A stretch of 64,000 nt of DNA, from contig NZ_CP097263.1 of the NCBI RefSeq assembly GCF_028622115.1, forward strand, positions 3,348,001 through 3,412,000. Reading direction: 5' to 3'. Positions 25,485 to 34,492 of this stretch are shown here, piece by piece. The notes under the pieces were generated by a model. It was not told the DNA's origin, searched no databases, and was given only the letters and a program-made list of their open reading frames with translations. The position numbers and the translations under genes are program-made. This DNA is from Kutzneria chonburiensis. Lineage in GTDB: Bacteria; Actinomycetota; Actinomycetes; Mycobacteriales; Pseudonocardiaceae. The first letter of the stretch is position 1. Each line of letters starts with the position of its first letter.

Positions 25485-26627
25485 TTAGTGCTGCAGGGGG
25501 TGGGTGGTGTGGTGGCGGCCGGCTGGTGTGATCCAGTGGGTGGTGCCGTCTGAATCCTGGGTCACTGTGTAGTTGTCGTGTTTGCGGTGGTGGTGCCAGG
25601 TGCAGAGCCCCTGGAGGTTGGTCGCTTGGGTGCGGCCTGTGGGCCAGGGAGTGATGTGGTCGTGTTCCTGGATGGGCAGGGTGCAGCCGGGGGCGGTGCA
25701 GGTCCCACCGGCCCGAGCAACGGACGTCTCTTTCATCAGGGCCGTGGGCCGGTAGGTGTCGGTGCTGATTGCGGAGATCTGCTGGTACTCATCCAGCAGC
25801 AGCCCTCGGAACGGGCCGTGCATCGCCAACTCCCGCGCCGCCTCGGCCGCGATCGGCCCATAACCGGCAAGCTGGCCGGGGTCATTGGTCAGGCCCAGCA
25901 GGGTCTCCATCGAGATGGTGACGAAGGTCCGCACGTTCCAGTTGGTGTGCTTACCCCGCAGGCGGTCCCAGAGCACGTCCGAGCGTTTCTGGTCGGTGGT
26001 GCGCTCGTCCTTGGGTAGGGACTTGGCGTCGGCGCAGATCTGCTGGAACAGCTGGTGGGCCTCGGTCGCGGGGAGGATCCAGGTCAGTTTGGCCATACCG
26101 TCGGGCAAGGCAGAGAGCCCGACCTGCCGGTCGTCCTTAGCCTTGTGGCAGCGCTGCTCATAACCATCCGGATCGGCCTTCGCGACCAGCGCGGTGGCCT
26201 TGCGACACACCTGAGTCCGGGTCATACCGGCGGCCTGCTCGGCCAAGGCCTGGTCGACTTCGGCGACCTGCGCAGGATCGGACAGGTGGCGGGTCCGCTC
26301 GTGGACCGCCGCGAACCGGGCGAGGTCGATCTCGCCCCGGCGGAACCGCTCCGCCAGCGCGGGATGGGTCTCCAGGGCGGCGGCGATCTCTTGTGAGCGG
26401 GCCAGGGCCGGCTCCGAGACCTTCGTGGCCATTGCCAGTTCGGTGAGGTCGTCGATGTGGTTGAGGGCCTCATGTTCGGCCCATTCACACACCGCCCGCA
26501 CCTTCCGGGCCGCCCCCACAAAATTGACCAACTGTTCTTGCGTCAGGCTCGCGGGATCCACACCCAGCACCAGATCGAACAGGGCCCCGGTGGGTTCCCT
26601 GTTCTCGATGTCGCGGGTGAGTTCCAT
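25485..26627 (-). CDS. DUF222 domain HNH endonuclease (13E12 family)
   Basis: 380 residues from the ATG at 26627 (MELTRDIENREPTG); the frame stays open far upstream but there runs through the hairpin repeat. Residues ~20-270 are the helical DUF222 domain (ARSQEIAAALETHPALAERF). The C-terminus (~300-360) is an HNH nuclease: CTAPGC, HDHITPW, NLQGLCTWHHHRKH provide the paired cysteine/histidine zinc site and the catalytic H-D-H...N...H. Proteins of this family occur as multicopy repeats in actinobacteria and are presumed DNA endonucleases. The gene alone fills the space between the two 107-bp inverted hairpins and has lower GC than its neighbours, suggesting transfer. No Shine-Dalgarno is evident. 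Confidence 0.92.
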   Translation of the reverse strand: MELTRDIENREPTGALFDLVLGVDPASLTQEQLVNFVGAARKVRAVCEWAEHEALNHIDDLTELAMATKVSEPALARSQEIAAALETHPALAERFRRGEIDLARFAAVHERTRHLSDPAQVAEVDQALAEQAAGMTRTQVCRKATALVAKADPDGYEQRCHKAKDDRQVGLSALPDGMAKLTWILPATEAHQLFQQICADAKSLPKDERTTDQKRSDVLWDRLRGKHTNWNVRTFVTISMETLLGLTNDPGQLAGYGPIAAEAARELAMHGPFRGLLLDEYQQISAISTDTYRPTALMKETSVARAGGTCTAPGCTLPIQEHDHITPWPTGRTQATNLQGLCTWHHHRKHDNYTVTQDSDGTTHWITPAGRHHTTHPLQH

Positions 26628-26742
26628 ACTTCTGAGAATACTCGAACACAAGATCGAACACGAATCCCTAACGGGTGAATCCCGCCCGACAGAAAGGCTT
26701 TTCTTTCTTCCCCGCCACACCACAACACGGCAACTCGTACCA
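26628..26742. promoter_or_regulatory. AT-richer leader between HNH start and right hairpin
   Basis: This 115-base gap is the only space for an internal promoter of the HNH gene. It contains pyrimidine runs (CTTTTCTTTCTTCCCC, 26698-26713) and no ORF. No convincing -35/-10 pair could be fixed by eye. Confidence 0.3.
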
Positions 26743-26865
26743 GTCGCGTGGATTTTGTGTGGAGGGGCGCGATGGCGTACAATTGACAGGCCAAGGGCAG
26801 GCTCGTCCTGCCCGCTTTTAGCCCTTGGGCCATCGCGCAGAGGCTCCACACCAAATCCATGCGAC
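26743..26865. repeat. Right hairpin repeat of HNH element
   Basis: The inverted copy of the left repeat. The core 26751-26857 is identical in reverse complement. Its outer stem extends through a different sequence, GTCGCGTG (26743-26750) with CATGCGAC (26858-26865), paired except for one G-T. The inner stems are the same as in the left copy. Confidence 0.85.
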
Positions 26866-27002
26866 CACACCGAATTAATCCCCCCGACCGTACCGAACAC
26901 ATCCCCATCAGCCGACCATCAGGCAACACCCCCGCTCTCGCATCACTCCTGCCGACAAGGGACCGCCCCGAAAGCACCAGAGAAGCCTCTAGCCCCAGCC
27001 TG

Positions 27003-27158
27003 ATGACCGTGGAGACATCCGACCCGACAGCCCCGCACGTGACCGCCAGCAACAGCAGCGTCGCCGTCGTCCGCAAGGAGATCACCCGACTGCCGGCCAA
27101 GGGCTGCCATCCCGACTGGTTCCGGCTCCCCGCCCATTTCACCGTTGCCGCCCGCTGA
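27003..27158 (+). CDS. Possible small protein upstream of PIG-L deacetylase
   Basis: 51 codons from ATG 27003 to TGA 27158, with strongly G/C third positions, as in real genes here. The stop is directly followed by the AAGGAGG of the PIG-L gene, suggesting translational coupling. The peptide ends VVRKEITRLPAKGCHPDWFR and carries a single Cys. I do not recognise it. It could be a small partner protein or the C-terminal stump of a longer gene; the frame continues to 26859 but with weak coding bias. No clear ribosome site. Confidence 0.45.
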   Translation: MTVETSDPTAPHVTASNSSVAVVRKEITRLPAKGCHPDWFRLPAHFTVAAR

Positions 27159-27174
27159 GAAGGAGGCGATTCCC

Positions 27175-27933
27175 TTGCGGATACTGGCGATCTCGCCGCA
27201 TCTGGACGACGCCGTGCTGTCGGCCGGCGCGCGGCTGCACGACCTGGCTGCGGCCGGGCACGAGGTGGTGGTGCTGACCTTGTTCGCCGGCTTCCCGCCG
27301 CCGCCGTACTCGCCGCTGGCCCTTGAGCTGCACGCACTCTGGGGCCTCGGTGAGGATCCGATCGGCGCGCGGCGGCGTGAGGACGAAGCCGCGCTGGCCC
27401 AGCTCGGCGCGACGGCGCGGCACGCCGGTTTCCTCGACGCGGTCTACCGGCCGGGCCGCAGCCGCTGGCAGGCGGCCGACGAATCCGCCGACGCCGCGTT
27501 TCGGCCGAAGTTGGCGCTCGCGATCCGCGACGCCTTGGCCCCGGCACCTGATCTCGTGCTGACGGCGGCCGGGATCGGCGGCCACATCGATCACGTGCTG
27601 ACCCGGGATACGGTGCTGATCGAGTGTCGGGACGCCGCGGTGCCGGTCGAGCTCTGGCAGGACCTGCCCTACGCCGGCACGACCAGCGCGGTGCCACGGC
27701 TCGCGCCCGGGGTGCGCCTGGCCGCCGGCCGCCCGGTCGTCGCGAGCGAACCGGCCTGGCGGGCCAAAACCGCCGCCGTCCGCTGCTACACCTCGCAGCT
27801 GGGGATGCTGTGGCCGGAGCACCCGGACATCGCGCGGCCGCTCGCCGCCCACGCGCGGGCGGCCGGCGGGGTCGGCCGCCCAGCGGAACTGTTCTGGTCG
27901 GCGCACTGGGTGGCGGCCGCCAGCTACTCCTGA
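27175..27933 (+). CDS. PIG-L/LmbE-family deacetylase
   Basis: 252 residues from a TTG start, 8 bases after a consensus AAGGAGG. This start puts the family's opening motif at the expected place: ISPHLDDAVLS (residues ~5-15) supplies the His and Asp of the zinc site, and GGHIDHV near 140 supplies the third ligand. PIG-L enzymes remove N-acetyl groups from GlcNAc conjugates; in actinomycetes they include MshB (mycothiol), Mca, and enzymes of glycosylated antibiotics. The length fits. The substrate is unknown. The mycothiol-dependent-type protein two genes downstream is suggestive but weak context. Confidence 0.88.
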   Translation: MRILAISPHLDDAVLSAGARLHDLAAAGHEVVVLTLFAGFPPPPYSPLALELHALWGLGEDPIGARRREDEAALAQLGATARHAGFLDAVYRPGRSRWQAADESADAAFRPKLALAIRDALAPAPDLVLTAAGIGGHIDHVLTRDTVLIECRDAAVPVELWQDLPYAGTTSAVPRLAPGVRLAAGRPVVASEPAWRAKTAAVRCYTSQLGMLWPEHPDIARPLAAHARAAGGVGRPAELFWSAHWVAAASYS

Positions 27934-28003
27934 GGTTCTCCACGCCGCCCTCGGGCCGATCCTCCGGATGGTCGATGCCGCCGCGCCGGCGTACCGTCGG
28001 CCC

Positions 28004-28803
28004 GTGACCAGCGAGCACGACGTCTGGGCCGTCGGCGACGCGTACGAGGCATACATCGGCCGGTGGAGCCGGCCGGTCGCGGCGGAGTTCGTCCGCTGGC
28101 TGGCCGCGCCGGCAGGCGGCCGCTGGGTCGATGTCGGCTGCGGCACGGGCGCGCTCACGGCAACCGTGTTGGCCGCGGCCGATCCCGCCCACCTCCTCGG
28201 CGTCGACCCGTCCGCCGGGTTCCTGGCCGGGGCCCGGTCTCGCGTCACGGACCCTCGTGTGTCATTCCAGGTCGGCGACGCCAGGGCATTGCCGCTGCCG
28301 GACCGGAGCGTCGATGTCGTGGTCAGCGGCTTGGCGCTGAACTTCGTCCCCGATCCGGTCCTGGCCGCGACCGAGATCGCCCGGATCCTCACACCGGGCG
28401 GCGTGGCCGGCGCGTACGTGTGGGACTACGCCGACGGCATGGGGATGCTGCGCCACTTCTGGGACGCCGCGGCAGCGCTCGATCCCGCCGCGGTCGAGTT
28501 GGACGAGGGCAATCGCTTTCCGTTGTGCCGCAACGACGCGTTGGGGCGGTTGTGGTCGGACGCCGGTCTCGGCGACGTGCGGGTTCAGGCCGTCGAGGTG
28601 CCGACCGTCTTCGCCGACTTCGACGACTACTGGGGCCCGTTCCTCGGCGGTCAGGGCCTGCCCCCGGGTATGCGATGTCGTTGTCCGACAAGCAACGCGG
28701 TGCGTTGCGGGACCTGCTGCACGACCGGCTGCCGATCGCCGCCGACGGCACCATCCCGTTGACCGCCCGGGCCTGGGCGGTGCGCGGAACGGCCGTGGCC
28801 TAA
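28004..28803 (+). pseudogene. SAM-dependent methyltransferase, frameshifted near 3' end
   Basis: From the GTG at 28004 the frame gives a class I methyltransferase: SAM-binding WVDVGCGTGALTATVL near 45, acidic VDPSAGFL, VGDARALPLPDRSVDVV and a C-terminal FDDYWGPFLGGQG. There the frame breaks. Adding one C at the CC of 28657-28658 restores GPAPGYAMSLSDKQRGAL and runs to a proper end at the TAA at 28801-28803, giving 266 residues. As sequenced, the original frame ends at 28762 with 27 foreign residues. It may be a true mutation or a missed base in a C-rich stretch. The substrate is not predictable. Confidence 0.82.
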
Positions 28804-28815
28804 GCTCGTAGGGCC

Positions 28816-29597
28816 ATGGACTACGTCCCCCACTTCCGCCGCGAGATCGCGGCCTTCGAGGACGCGGTCCGCCGGTCCGCCGACGCCGCTCCCCGGTCCC
28901 GTCCTGCCCCGGCTGGTCGATGTCGGACCTGGTGGCGCACCTGGGCAACGTGCACCGGTACCTGATCCACCTCGTGGAACACCGGCTGGCCGCCCCGCCG
29001 GACCGCGTCGACCTCAACGTGCCGACGGACACGCGCGGCTGGCCCGTGGCGGGACGAACACCGACTCACGGGCCGGTGCCGACCAGTCTGATCGACTGGT
29101 TCGTCGACGGAGCCGCGAGGCTGGCCGAGCTGTTCGACAGCCGCGACCCCGCCGAGCCCGTATGGACGTGGTCGCAGGACCAAACGGTCGGGTTCTGGGC
29201 ACGGATGCAGACGATCGAAGCGGCGGTGCACCGCTGGGACGCCGAAAACGCGATCGACGCCCCCCAACCGGTCGACAGCGACCTGGCAGCGGACGCCATA
29301 GAGCAGAACTTCACCGTCATGGCCCCGTTTCGGCGCGCCCGGACCCAAGCGCCACCCGGACTCGGTGAGCGGATCCGGTTGCGCCGTACCGACGGCGACG
29401 ATGTCTGGACGGTGGCCTTCGACGGCGACACGATCGAGCTCATCGATCCCACCGAGCCTCGGCACGTCGAACTGAGGGGCACGGCCTCGGACCTGATGTT
29501 GTTCCTGTGGCACCGGATTCCCGCGGACGAACTGCTCGGCGTGGTGGGGCCCCGCGCCGTGCTCGACCGCTACTTCACCCTCGTGCCCCCGATGTGA
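28816..29597 (+). pseudogene. Maleylpyruvate isomerase-family (mycothiol-dependent type) protein, frameshifted near start
   Basis: The ATG at 28816 begins MDYVPHFRREIAAFEDAVRR, the usual family N-terminus. At the CCCC of 28891-28894 the frame must shift (one extra C needed) to continue as VPSCPGWSMSDLVAHLGNVH and on to the stop at 29597, 260 residues in all. The repaired protein has the DinB-like helical bundle with the metal-site HLGNVH, a later EAAVHRWD, and the SCP2-like C-terminal domain. Family members use mycothiol as cofactor or thiol acceptor. Without repair, translation would have to begin at the internal ATG at 28920 and lack the first helix. It starts 13 bases after the methyltransferase. 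Confidence 0.83.
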
Positions 29598-29634
29598 CCG
29601 CCTCGCACGGCCGCTGAGCGCTACCGTTGACGTC

Positions 29635-31887
29635 ATGGGGGGACCATTGACGGATCAGCAGGGCTCGACGCTCAGACAGTTCCGGCTCCGGGCGCGCCTG
29701 ACCCAGGAGGCGCTGGCCGAGGCGTCGGGGGTGTCGGTACGGACCATCCGGGGGCTGGAGTCCGGCGCCCGGCGCAATCCACAGCGCTCATCGCTGCAAC
29801 AACTGGCCGACGCGATGGGCCTGTCCCCGGGCGATCGAGAGTTGCTCATGGCCGCGGTTCTCGGGACCCCGGCCGCTCCTGGTCCGAGGCAGCTGCCCGC
29901 GCCGCCGACGCTGTTCGCCGGACGGCGGCCGGACGTCGCCGAACTCACCGAGATGCTGGACCAGACCTCCACGGTGGTGATCTCCGGCACCGGCGGCGTC
30001 GGCAAGACGTGGTTGGCGTTGCACTGGGCCAACCAGGAGTCCGATCGCTTTCCCGACGGCCAGCTCTACGTCAACCTGCGCGGCTTCGACCCGTCCGGCC
30101 GGCCGATGAACGTGGAGGCGGCGCTGCGCGGCTTCCTCGAAGGCATCGGGGTGCCACCCTCGGAGCAACCGACCGACCTGCACGCACAGTCGGCGCTGTA
30201 CCGGAGTCTGCTGGCCGACCGCCGGATGCTGGTGCTCATCGACAACGCCGTCGACTCCGCCCAGGTCGTGCCGCTGCTGCCGGGTAGCGGCAGCACGGTC
30301 ATCGTGACCAGCCGAAACCAGCTGACCGGTCTCGTCACGTCGCGCGGCGCCCGCCGGCTGACGCTCGACGCACTGCCGGACGAAGACTCCACGGCGCTGC
30401 TGGCCGCTCGTCTCGGCGCGGACCGCCTTGCCGCCGAGCCGGACGCCGCCGCGCAGCTCGTACGCAGCTGCGCTGGCATGCCGCTGGCCCTGGGTATCGT
30501 CGCCGGCCGTGCGCAGGCCCACCCCGAGTTCCCGCTGGCCGAACTGGCCGACGAGCTGCGGGAGATGCGGCTCAACGCCCTCGACGAGGACGACGAGCTG
30601 GCCAGTGTGCGCGCCGTGCTGTCGTGGTCGACCACGCCGTTGAAGCCACCGATGTCCCGCTTGTTCACGCTGCTCGGGATCGTGCCGGGACCGGACATCG
30701 GGGTTCAGGCGGCGGCCGCCCTCAATGGACAGTCTGTTATGGACACACGACGACTGCTGCGGGCGTTGGAACAGGTTTCACTTGTGCAGCACCATGTTCC
30801 CGGCCGCTATCGGATGCACGACCTGGTTCGCCTGTACGCCGCCGAGCAGACGTTGCCGCAGGCCGAACGCGAAGCGGCCCTGCACGGCCTCGTCACCTAC
30901 TACACCGCCGGCGCCCGGGCGGTGAACCAGTCGCTCTTTCCGCACCGAGCCCCATCCGTGGTCGTCCACGATGCGGCGGTGTCGCACGAATTCGTGCCGT
31001 CGGACGCCGACGCCGCATGGGCGTGGTTCCACGCGGAGAACGCCTGTCTGGTGGCCAGCGCCCGGCTGGCGATGACCATGGGTTGGTACGCCCCTGTCTG
31101 GGAACAGGCCTATTGCCTCGCCCCGATGCGTACCCGCCAGGGGTATCTGCACGACGATCACGAGACGTGGCGAATGGCGCTCGCCGCCGCCGAGCACCTC
31201 GGCGACACCGTCGCCCGTGGGCTTGCTCTCTGCGGCCTGGGCTTCGCGGACCACCATCTCAACGACAACGAGAACGCCGCGCTGCACCAGCAGGAGGCCG
31301 TGGATCTGTTGGCCACCACCGATCGCACCATGGAGCAGGCCATCGCCCACAGCGCCCTGTCCAACGCGCTGCGGCCGCTCGACCGCGTCCAGGAGGGGCT
31401 GCGGCACGCCCGTCGGTCCCTGGAGTTGTTGGAGCCGCTCGGTCACCCGGTGCTCACCGCCCAGGCGTTGAGTCAGGTCGGTGAGCACCAGCTCGACTTG
31501 GGCGACTACGCCGTCGGGCGGGCGACACTGGAGCGGGCGCTGGCCGTGTTCCGCGAGCACGGCGACACCGACAGCGCGGCCATCACGCTGAGCAACATCG
31601 CGCGGAGCTTGCGCCGGGAAGGCGAGTTCGCCGCGGCATTGCCGCTGTACCACGAGGTTCTCGCCCTGTACACCGCCGTCGGCAACCTCGCCAATATCGG
31701 CGCCGTCCACGCCTCGATCGGCGACATCCAGCTGGCGCAGGGCGATCGCGACGGGGCCGCCCAGAGCTGGCGGACGGCCCTCGAGGTGCACATCGCCCAC
31801 CACCAGCTCAGCCTGGCCGAGGAGACCGAGCGCAAACTGGCCAAGCTCACCCCGCGAGTCCCGCCTAGCGTCACACCGAATGTTTGA
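29635..31887 (+). CDS. XRE-NB-ARC-TPR regulator
   Basis: 750 residues. Helix-turn-helix at about 12-68 (LTQEALAEASGVSVRTIRGL), NB-ARC ATPase with P-loop GTGGVGKTW near 118, MLVLIDNAVDSAQV, TSRNQLTGL and a winged helix ending YRMHDLVRLYAAEQ (~410), then five or more TPRs (~500-745: LALCGLGFADHHLNDNENA, LSQVGEHQLDLGDY). This is a STAND switch with a DNA-binding head, as in actinobacterial cluster regulators; here XRE replaces the SARP head. It lies 37 bases after the mycothiol-type gene on the same strand. The final codons are inside a long inverted repeat shared with the convergent phosphodiesterase gene. Confidence 0.92.
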   Translation: MGGPLTDQQGSTLRQFRLRARLTQEALAEASGVSVRTIRGLESGARRNPQRSSLQQLADAMGLSPGDRELLMAAVLGTPAAPGPRQLPAPPTLFAGRRPDVAELTEMLDQTSTVVISGTGGVGKTWLALHWANQESDRFPDGQLYVNLRGFDPSGRPMNVEAALRGFLEGIGVPPSEQPTDLHAQSALYRSLLADRRMLVLIDNAVDSAQVVPLLPGSGSTVIVTSRNQLTGLVTSRGARRLTLDALPDEDSTALLAARLGADRLAAEPDAAAQLVRSCAGMPLALGIVAGRAQAHPEFPLAELADELREMRLNALDEDDELASVRAVLSWSTTPLKPPMSRLFTLLGIVPGPDIGVQAAAALNGQSVMDTRRLLRALEQVSLVQHHVPGRYRMHDLVRLYAAEQTLPQAEREAALHGLVTYYTAGARAVNQSLFPHRAPSVVVHDAAVSHEFVPSDADAAWAWFHAENACLVASARLAMTMGWYAPVWEQAYCLAPMRTRQGYLHDDHETWRMALAAAEHLGDTVARGLALCGLGFADHHLNDNENAALHQQEAVDLLATTDRTMEQAIAHSALSNALRPLDRVQEGLRHARRSLELLEPLGHPVLTAQALSQVGEHQLDLGDYAVGRATLERALAVFREHGDTDSAAITLSNIARSLRREGEFAAALPLYHEVLALYTAVGNLANIGAVHASIGDIQLAQGDRDGAAQSWRTALEVHIAHHQLSLAEETERKLAKLTPRVPPSVTPNV

Positions 31888-31932
31888 ATCCGTTTCACAC
31901 ATTCGGTGTGACGCTGAGCGGGACTCGCGGGG
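31850..31932. terminator. Long bidirectional hairpin spanning a stop codon
   Basis: The lower stem pairs 31850-31864 with 31918-31932 (15 bp), a 2-base mismatch follows, and the upper stem pairs 31867-31883 with 31899-31915 (17 bp). The loop is about 15 bases. The regulator's TGA (31885-31887) is in the loop, so the last 12 codons are part of the stem. It sits between convergent genes and can terminate both. Confidence 0.85.
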
Positions 31933-31943
31933 GTTTGGGGAGG

Positions 31944-33532
31944 TCAGGTGTGCAGGCCGGGCAGCGCCTGGGTGTGTTCGATCCGCACGGCTTGCAGCGC
32001 ATTCGGGTTGAGCCGCAGCAGCGTCAGTATGCTCGGCGCGATCTGGACGGTCGACACCGGCGCGTCCACGACCCGATGACCGTGCACGCCCGCGCCGGCG
32101 ACAACCAGCGCCACGTCGCGGTCGTCAGGGGCGGCTCCGCCGTGCTCGGCGATCTTGGACTTCTTGCCGGTGTAGACCACGCCGTACTGGGCGACGCCCA
32201 CCACGTCGGGCACACGGGGATCGGCAGCCGAAGTGTGGAAATAGGACGGTCCACTGTAGACGGCCTGGAGACCGGAAGCGGTGAACTGCTTGGGCGCGCC
32301 GGCGATGTCGTTGCCGGTGCCGTTCTGGGCCAGCAGGTAGTGCCGGGCGAAGTCGACGGCCGCGGCGGAACGGTCGTTGAGCCACAACAACATCGCGTCG
32401 TCATCAGTGGACGCCGCCACGAGGTCGCCGCTGCCCGGGTGGACTGCCCGCCACGCCGCGTTGAGGCCGTCCAGCAGCGGTCCGTCGGCGATGCGGGTCA
32501 ACGCGGCCGGGTCGGTCGGCGACTGGCCGTGCTTGGCCGACAGCACAATCGTCGTCCGATCGGCCAGATGCTGCTTGCCCAGCTCGGCGGTCAGCGCGCC
32601 GATCTCGCCGTCGACCGAATCGAGGGCGCTGGCCAGCAGCGGTCCCGGCGTGCCGTTGGCCAGGTAGCCGCCGGCCGGCAGTTTCTGCGCGGTCGACACG
32701 GTCTGGAAGTTGAGACCGAAGACCGCCGGCGTGCCGACCCGGGTGGTGCCGGCGTGGTCGTAGCCGTCGATCTCGTTGCGCACGGCCAGAACCTTGTAGT
32801 GGTCGTACTGGCGGGTGGCGGTGTTGTCGGTGGTCCAGTCGCCGGCGCCGACGCTGCTGTTGATCTCCGGCGTGAACAGGTCCTGCACGCCGGTGCCGGA
32901 CGGCCCGTTCAGGATCGAGTAGGCCGGGTGCTTGTCCGACCAGGCCGTGCGCAGGCCGGCGGCGCGGGCGACCTCGAAGACCGTGTTGACCTTGAGGTAC
33001 TGGTTGGGCTGAACCGGCTTGCAGGTCCTGGGGTCGACCGGCAGCCCGGACGGCTGGATGAGCGTCTGCGGCGCGCCGGTCATGCCGAGGATCGAGTTCG
33101 GCAGGCCGGCCAGGCCCTGGCCGGCGTCCAGCGCAGCCGGGTTCTTGTCCAGGTCCTCGGTGAGATCCACGACCGCCCCGGCTTCGCGCCGGCGCAGTCG
33201 GTGGTGCCGGCGGGCAGCAGGGCGTGGTTGTACGTGGCGTCGTAGTAGATGCCCGTGGTGGCCGGATTGCCGCCGGTGAGCTGCCCGACCAGGCCCGGGA
33301 AGGAGTCGGACGGGACCGGGGTCTTCGCGTGCGCGTAGTCGATGCCCTCGCGGGTAAGGCCGGCCAGCGCCGAATGCGGGTGCTGCCGCACGTACCAGGC
33401 CAGATCGGCGGCGTGCAGGCCGTCGATGGAGATCAGCAGCACGTGCCGGTCCGGCGCGGCCGCGGCCACCGGTGCCGCGGTGGTCGCGACCAGGCCGACC
33501 GCGACCGCGGCCACCAGGGTTGTTCTGCGCAT
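31944..33532 (-). pseudogene. Secreted type I phosphodiesterase/alkaline phosphatase-family protein, frameshifted
   Basis: The start at 33532 has GAGGAG upstream and encodes a signal peptide (MRRTTLVAAVAVGLVATTAA), then HVLLISIDGLHAADL, the metal-binding start of the alkaline phosphatase superfamily, with Ser/Thr nucleophile region TPVPSDSFPGLVGQ. At the CCCC of 33176-33179 one base is missing; adding it joins KPGAVVDLTEDLDKNP and continues to the stop at 31944, 529 residues. The second part has SAKHGQSPTD and a final VAGAGVHGHRV, both metal-site segments. The repaired gene would be an exported nucleotide pyrophosphatase/phosphodiesterase. Real decay or sequencing error cannot be separated here. 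Confidence 0.85.
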
Positions 33533-33550
33533 GCCGGTGCTCCTCGCTGA

Positions 33551-33570
33551 CTCCTACAGTGGTGTAGGAG
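33551..33570. promoter_or_regulatory. Perfect dyad in 5' region of phosphodiesterase gene
   Basis: CTCCTACA (33551-33558) and TGTAGGAG (33563-33570) around GTGG. It lies 18 bases upstream of the start at 33532, close to where a leader or operator would be. It may be a repressor site or a leader hairpin. Confidence 0.45.
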
Positions 33571-33621
33571 TTCTAGGCGACGAGGGTGTACTCGACCTGA
33601 ACGCGGCGTGAACCGCCCTCA

Positions 33622-34395
33622 TCAGTCTGTGGGCTGGACATCCCGTCGAGACACGGCCAGGTGGCCGACGACCGCCACGATCAGCGCCAGCAGCACCAGG
33701 CTCACCGGCCCGCCGCCGAGGCCGAGACCGCCGACATCGGTCGGCTTGCCCAGCCAGTCGGCCACCGAGGCGCCCAGCGGGCGGGTGACGACGTAGGCGA
33801 ACCAGAAGCTGAAGATGGGATTCCAGTGCAGCCAACGGTATCCGGCGGCCGGGATACAGATCATCAGTGCGAACAGGACGATCGACCACAGATAGCCCAG
33901 GTGCAGGGTCATCGCGGTCAGGTCGCCGAGCGCGGTGCCCAGCGCGAAGGTGGCGACCACGGCGGCCCAGTAGAAGGCCTCGCGGCGCGGCGTGTCGATG
34001 CTGTGCACGGACATCGTCTTCTCGACCCGGAACCACAGGATGTACACCGCGGCGAGGGCGATTCCGTACAGCAGCGCGGAAAACGTGTACGGCACACCGA
34101 AACCGACATGGAGGACATCGGCCGCCATCGTGCCGAACACGCCGACCATCACCACCGCGAACCAGTACGCCCAGGCCCGGTAGCGGCGCATCGCGAACTG
34201 GACGACCAGCGACACCACGAAGGCGGCGAACCCGGCCAGCACCGCCGGGATCGGCGACAGCGCGCCGACCAGGTAGTCCGAAGCGGACTCACCGAGCGCC
34301 GTCGACAAACCCTTGGCCAGCCAGAAGAAGACGGTGATCTCCGGCACCCTCAGGGCACGGGCCGACACCACTGAATTGCGCAGACTGCTTGTCAC
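33622..34395 (-). CDS. COG4705-type integral membrane protein
   Basis: 257 residues from a GTG at 34395 with GGGAG about 10 bases upstream. Six or more membrane helices are evident, with conserved pieces VPEITVFFWLAKGLSTALGE, GDLTAMTLHLGYLWS and WNPIFSFWFAYVVTRPLGAS, and an internal duplication of a GESASDY/GDLTAMT type. This pattern is that of the COG4705 uncharacterised membrane-anchored family, often annotated near metal or stress functions. No known activity. The neighbour upstream is the Efe iron locus in the same orientation, 97 bases away, so it may or may not be cotranscribed. Confidence 0.82.
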   Translation of the reverse strand: MTSSLRNSVVSARALRVPEITVFFWLAKGLSTALGESASDYLVGALSPIPAVLAGFAAFVVSLVVQFAMRRYRAWAYWFAVVMVGVFGTMAADVLHVGFGVPYTFSALLYGIALAAVYILWFRVEKTMSVHSIDTPRREAFYWAAVVATFALGTALGDLTAMTLHLGYLWSIVLFALMICIPAAGYRWLHWNPIFSFWFAYVVTRPLGASVADWLGKPTDVGGLGLGGGPVSLVLLALIVAVVGHLAVSRRDVQPTD

Positions 34396-34492
34396 TCGGG
34401 GATTCTCCCATCGGCCGCCGCACCGGCCACGCCCCCACAACCGATCGACAGGTAGTTGACAGGAACTGGTTTTCCCTTTGCTGAGAACGCTT

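Larger units (their letters stand above)
25264..26865. mobile_element. Candidate mobile element: DUF222-HNH gene between identical inverted hairpins
   Basis: A 1.6-kb unit. The left repeat core 25270-25376 is the exact reverse complement of 26751-26857, 107 bp without a mismatch. Between them lies one gene, a DUF222-HNH endonuclease. Each repeat is itself a long imperfect palindrome. The inner flanks are AT-richer than the neighbourhood. DUF222-HNH genes (13E12 family) are known as multicopy repeats in actinobacteria, but I do not know of flanking terminal hairpins of this kind. No transposase and no clear target-site duplication is seen. Mobility is inference. Confidence 0.55.

Noticed and set aside
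25264-26865. HEARO/omega-RNA-type element (IscB/IsrB system)
   Set aside because: Those RNAs accompany RuvC-HNH proteins; the protein here is DUF222-HNH with no RuvC motifs, and the hairpins are duplicated as inverted repeats.
25264-26865. Ordinary insertion sequence
   Set aside because: There is no DDE, serine or HUH transposase between the repeats, and no target duplication could be seen.
27175-27933. PIG-L protein as the missing NodB-type deacetylase of the NodC-like operon
   Set aside because: It is a different fold family from NodB and about 20 kb away with no shared regulation visible.
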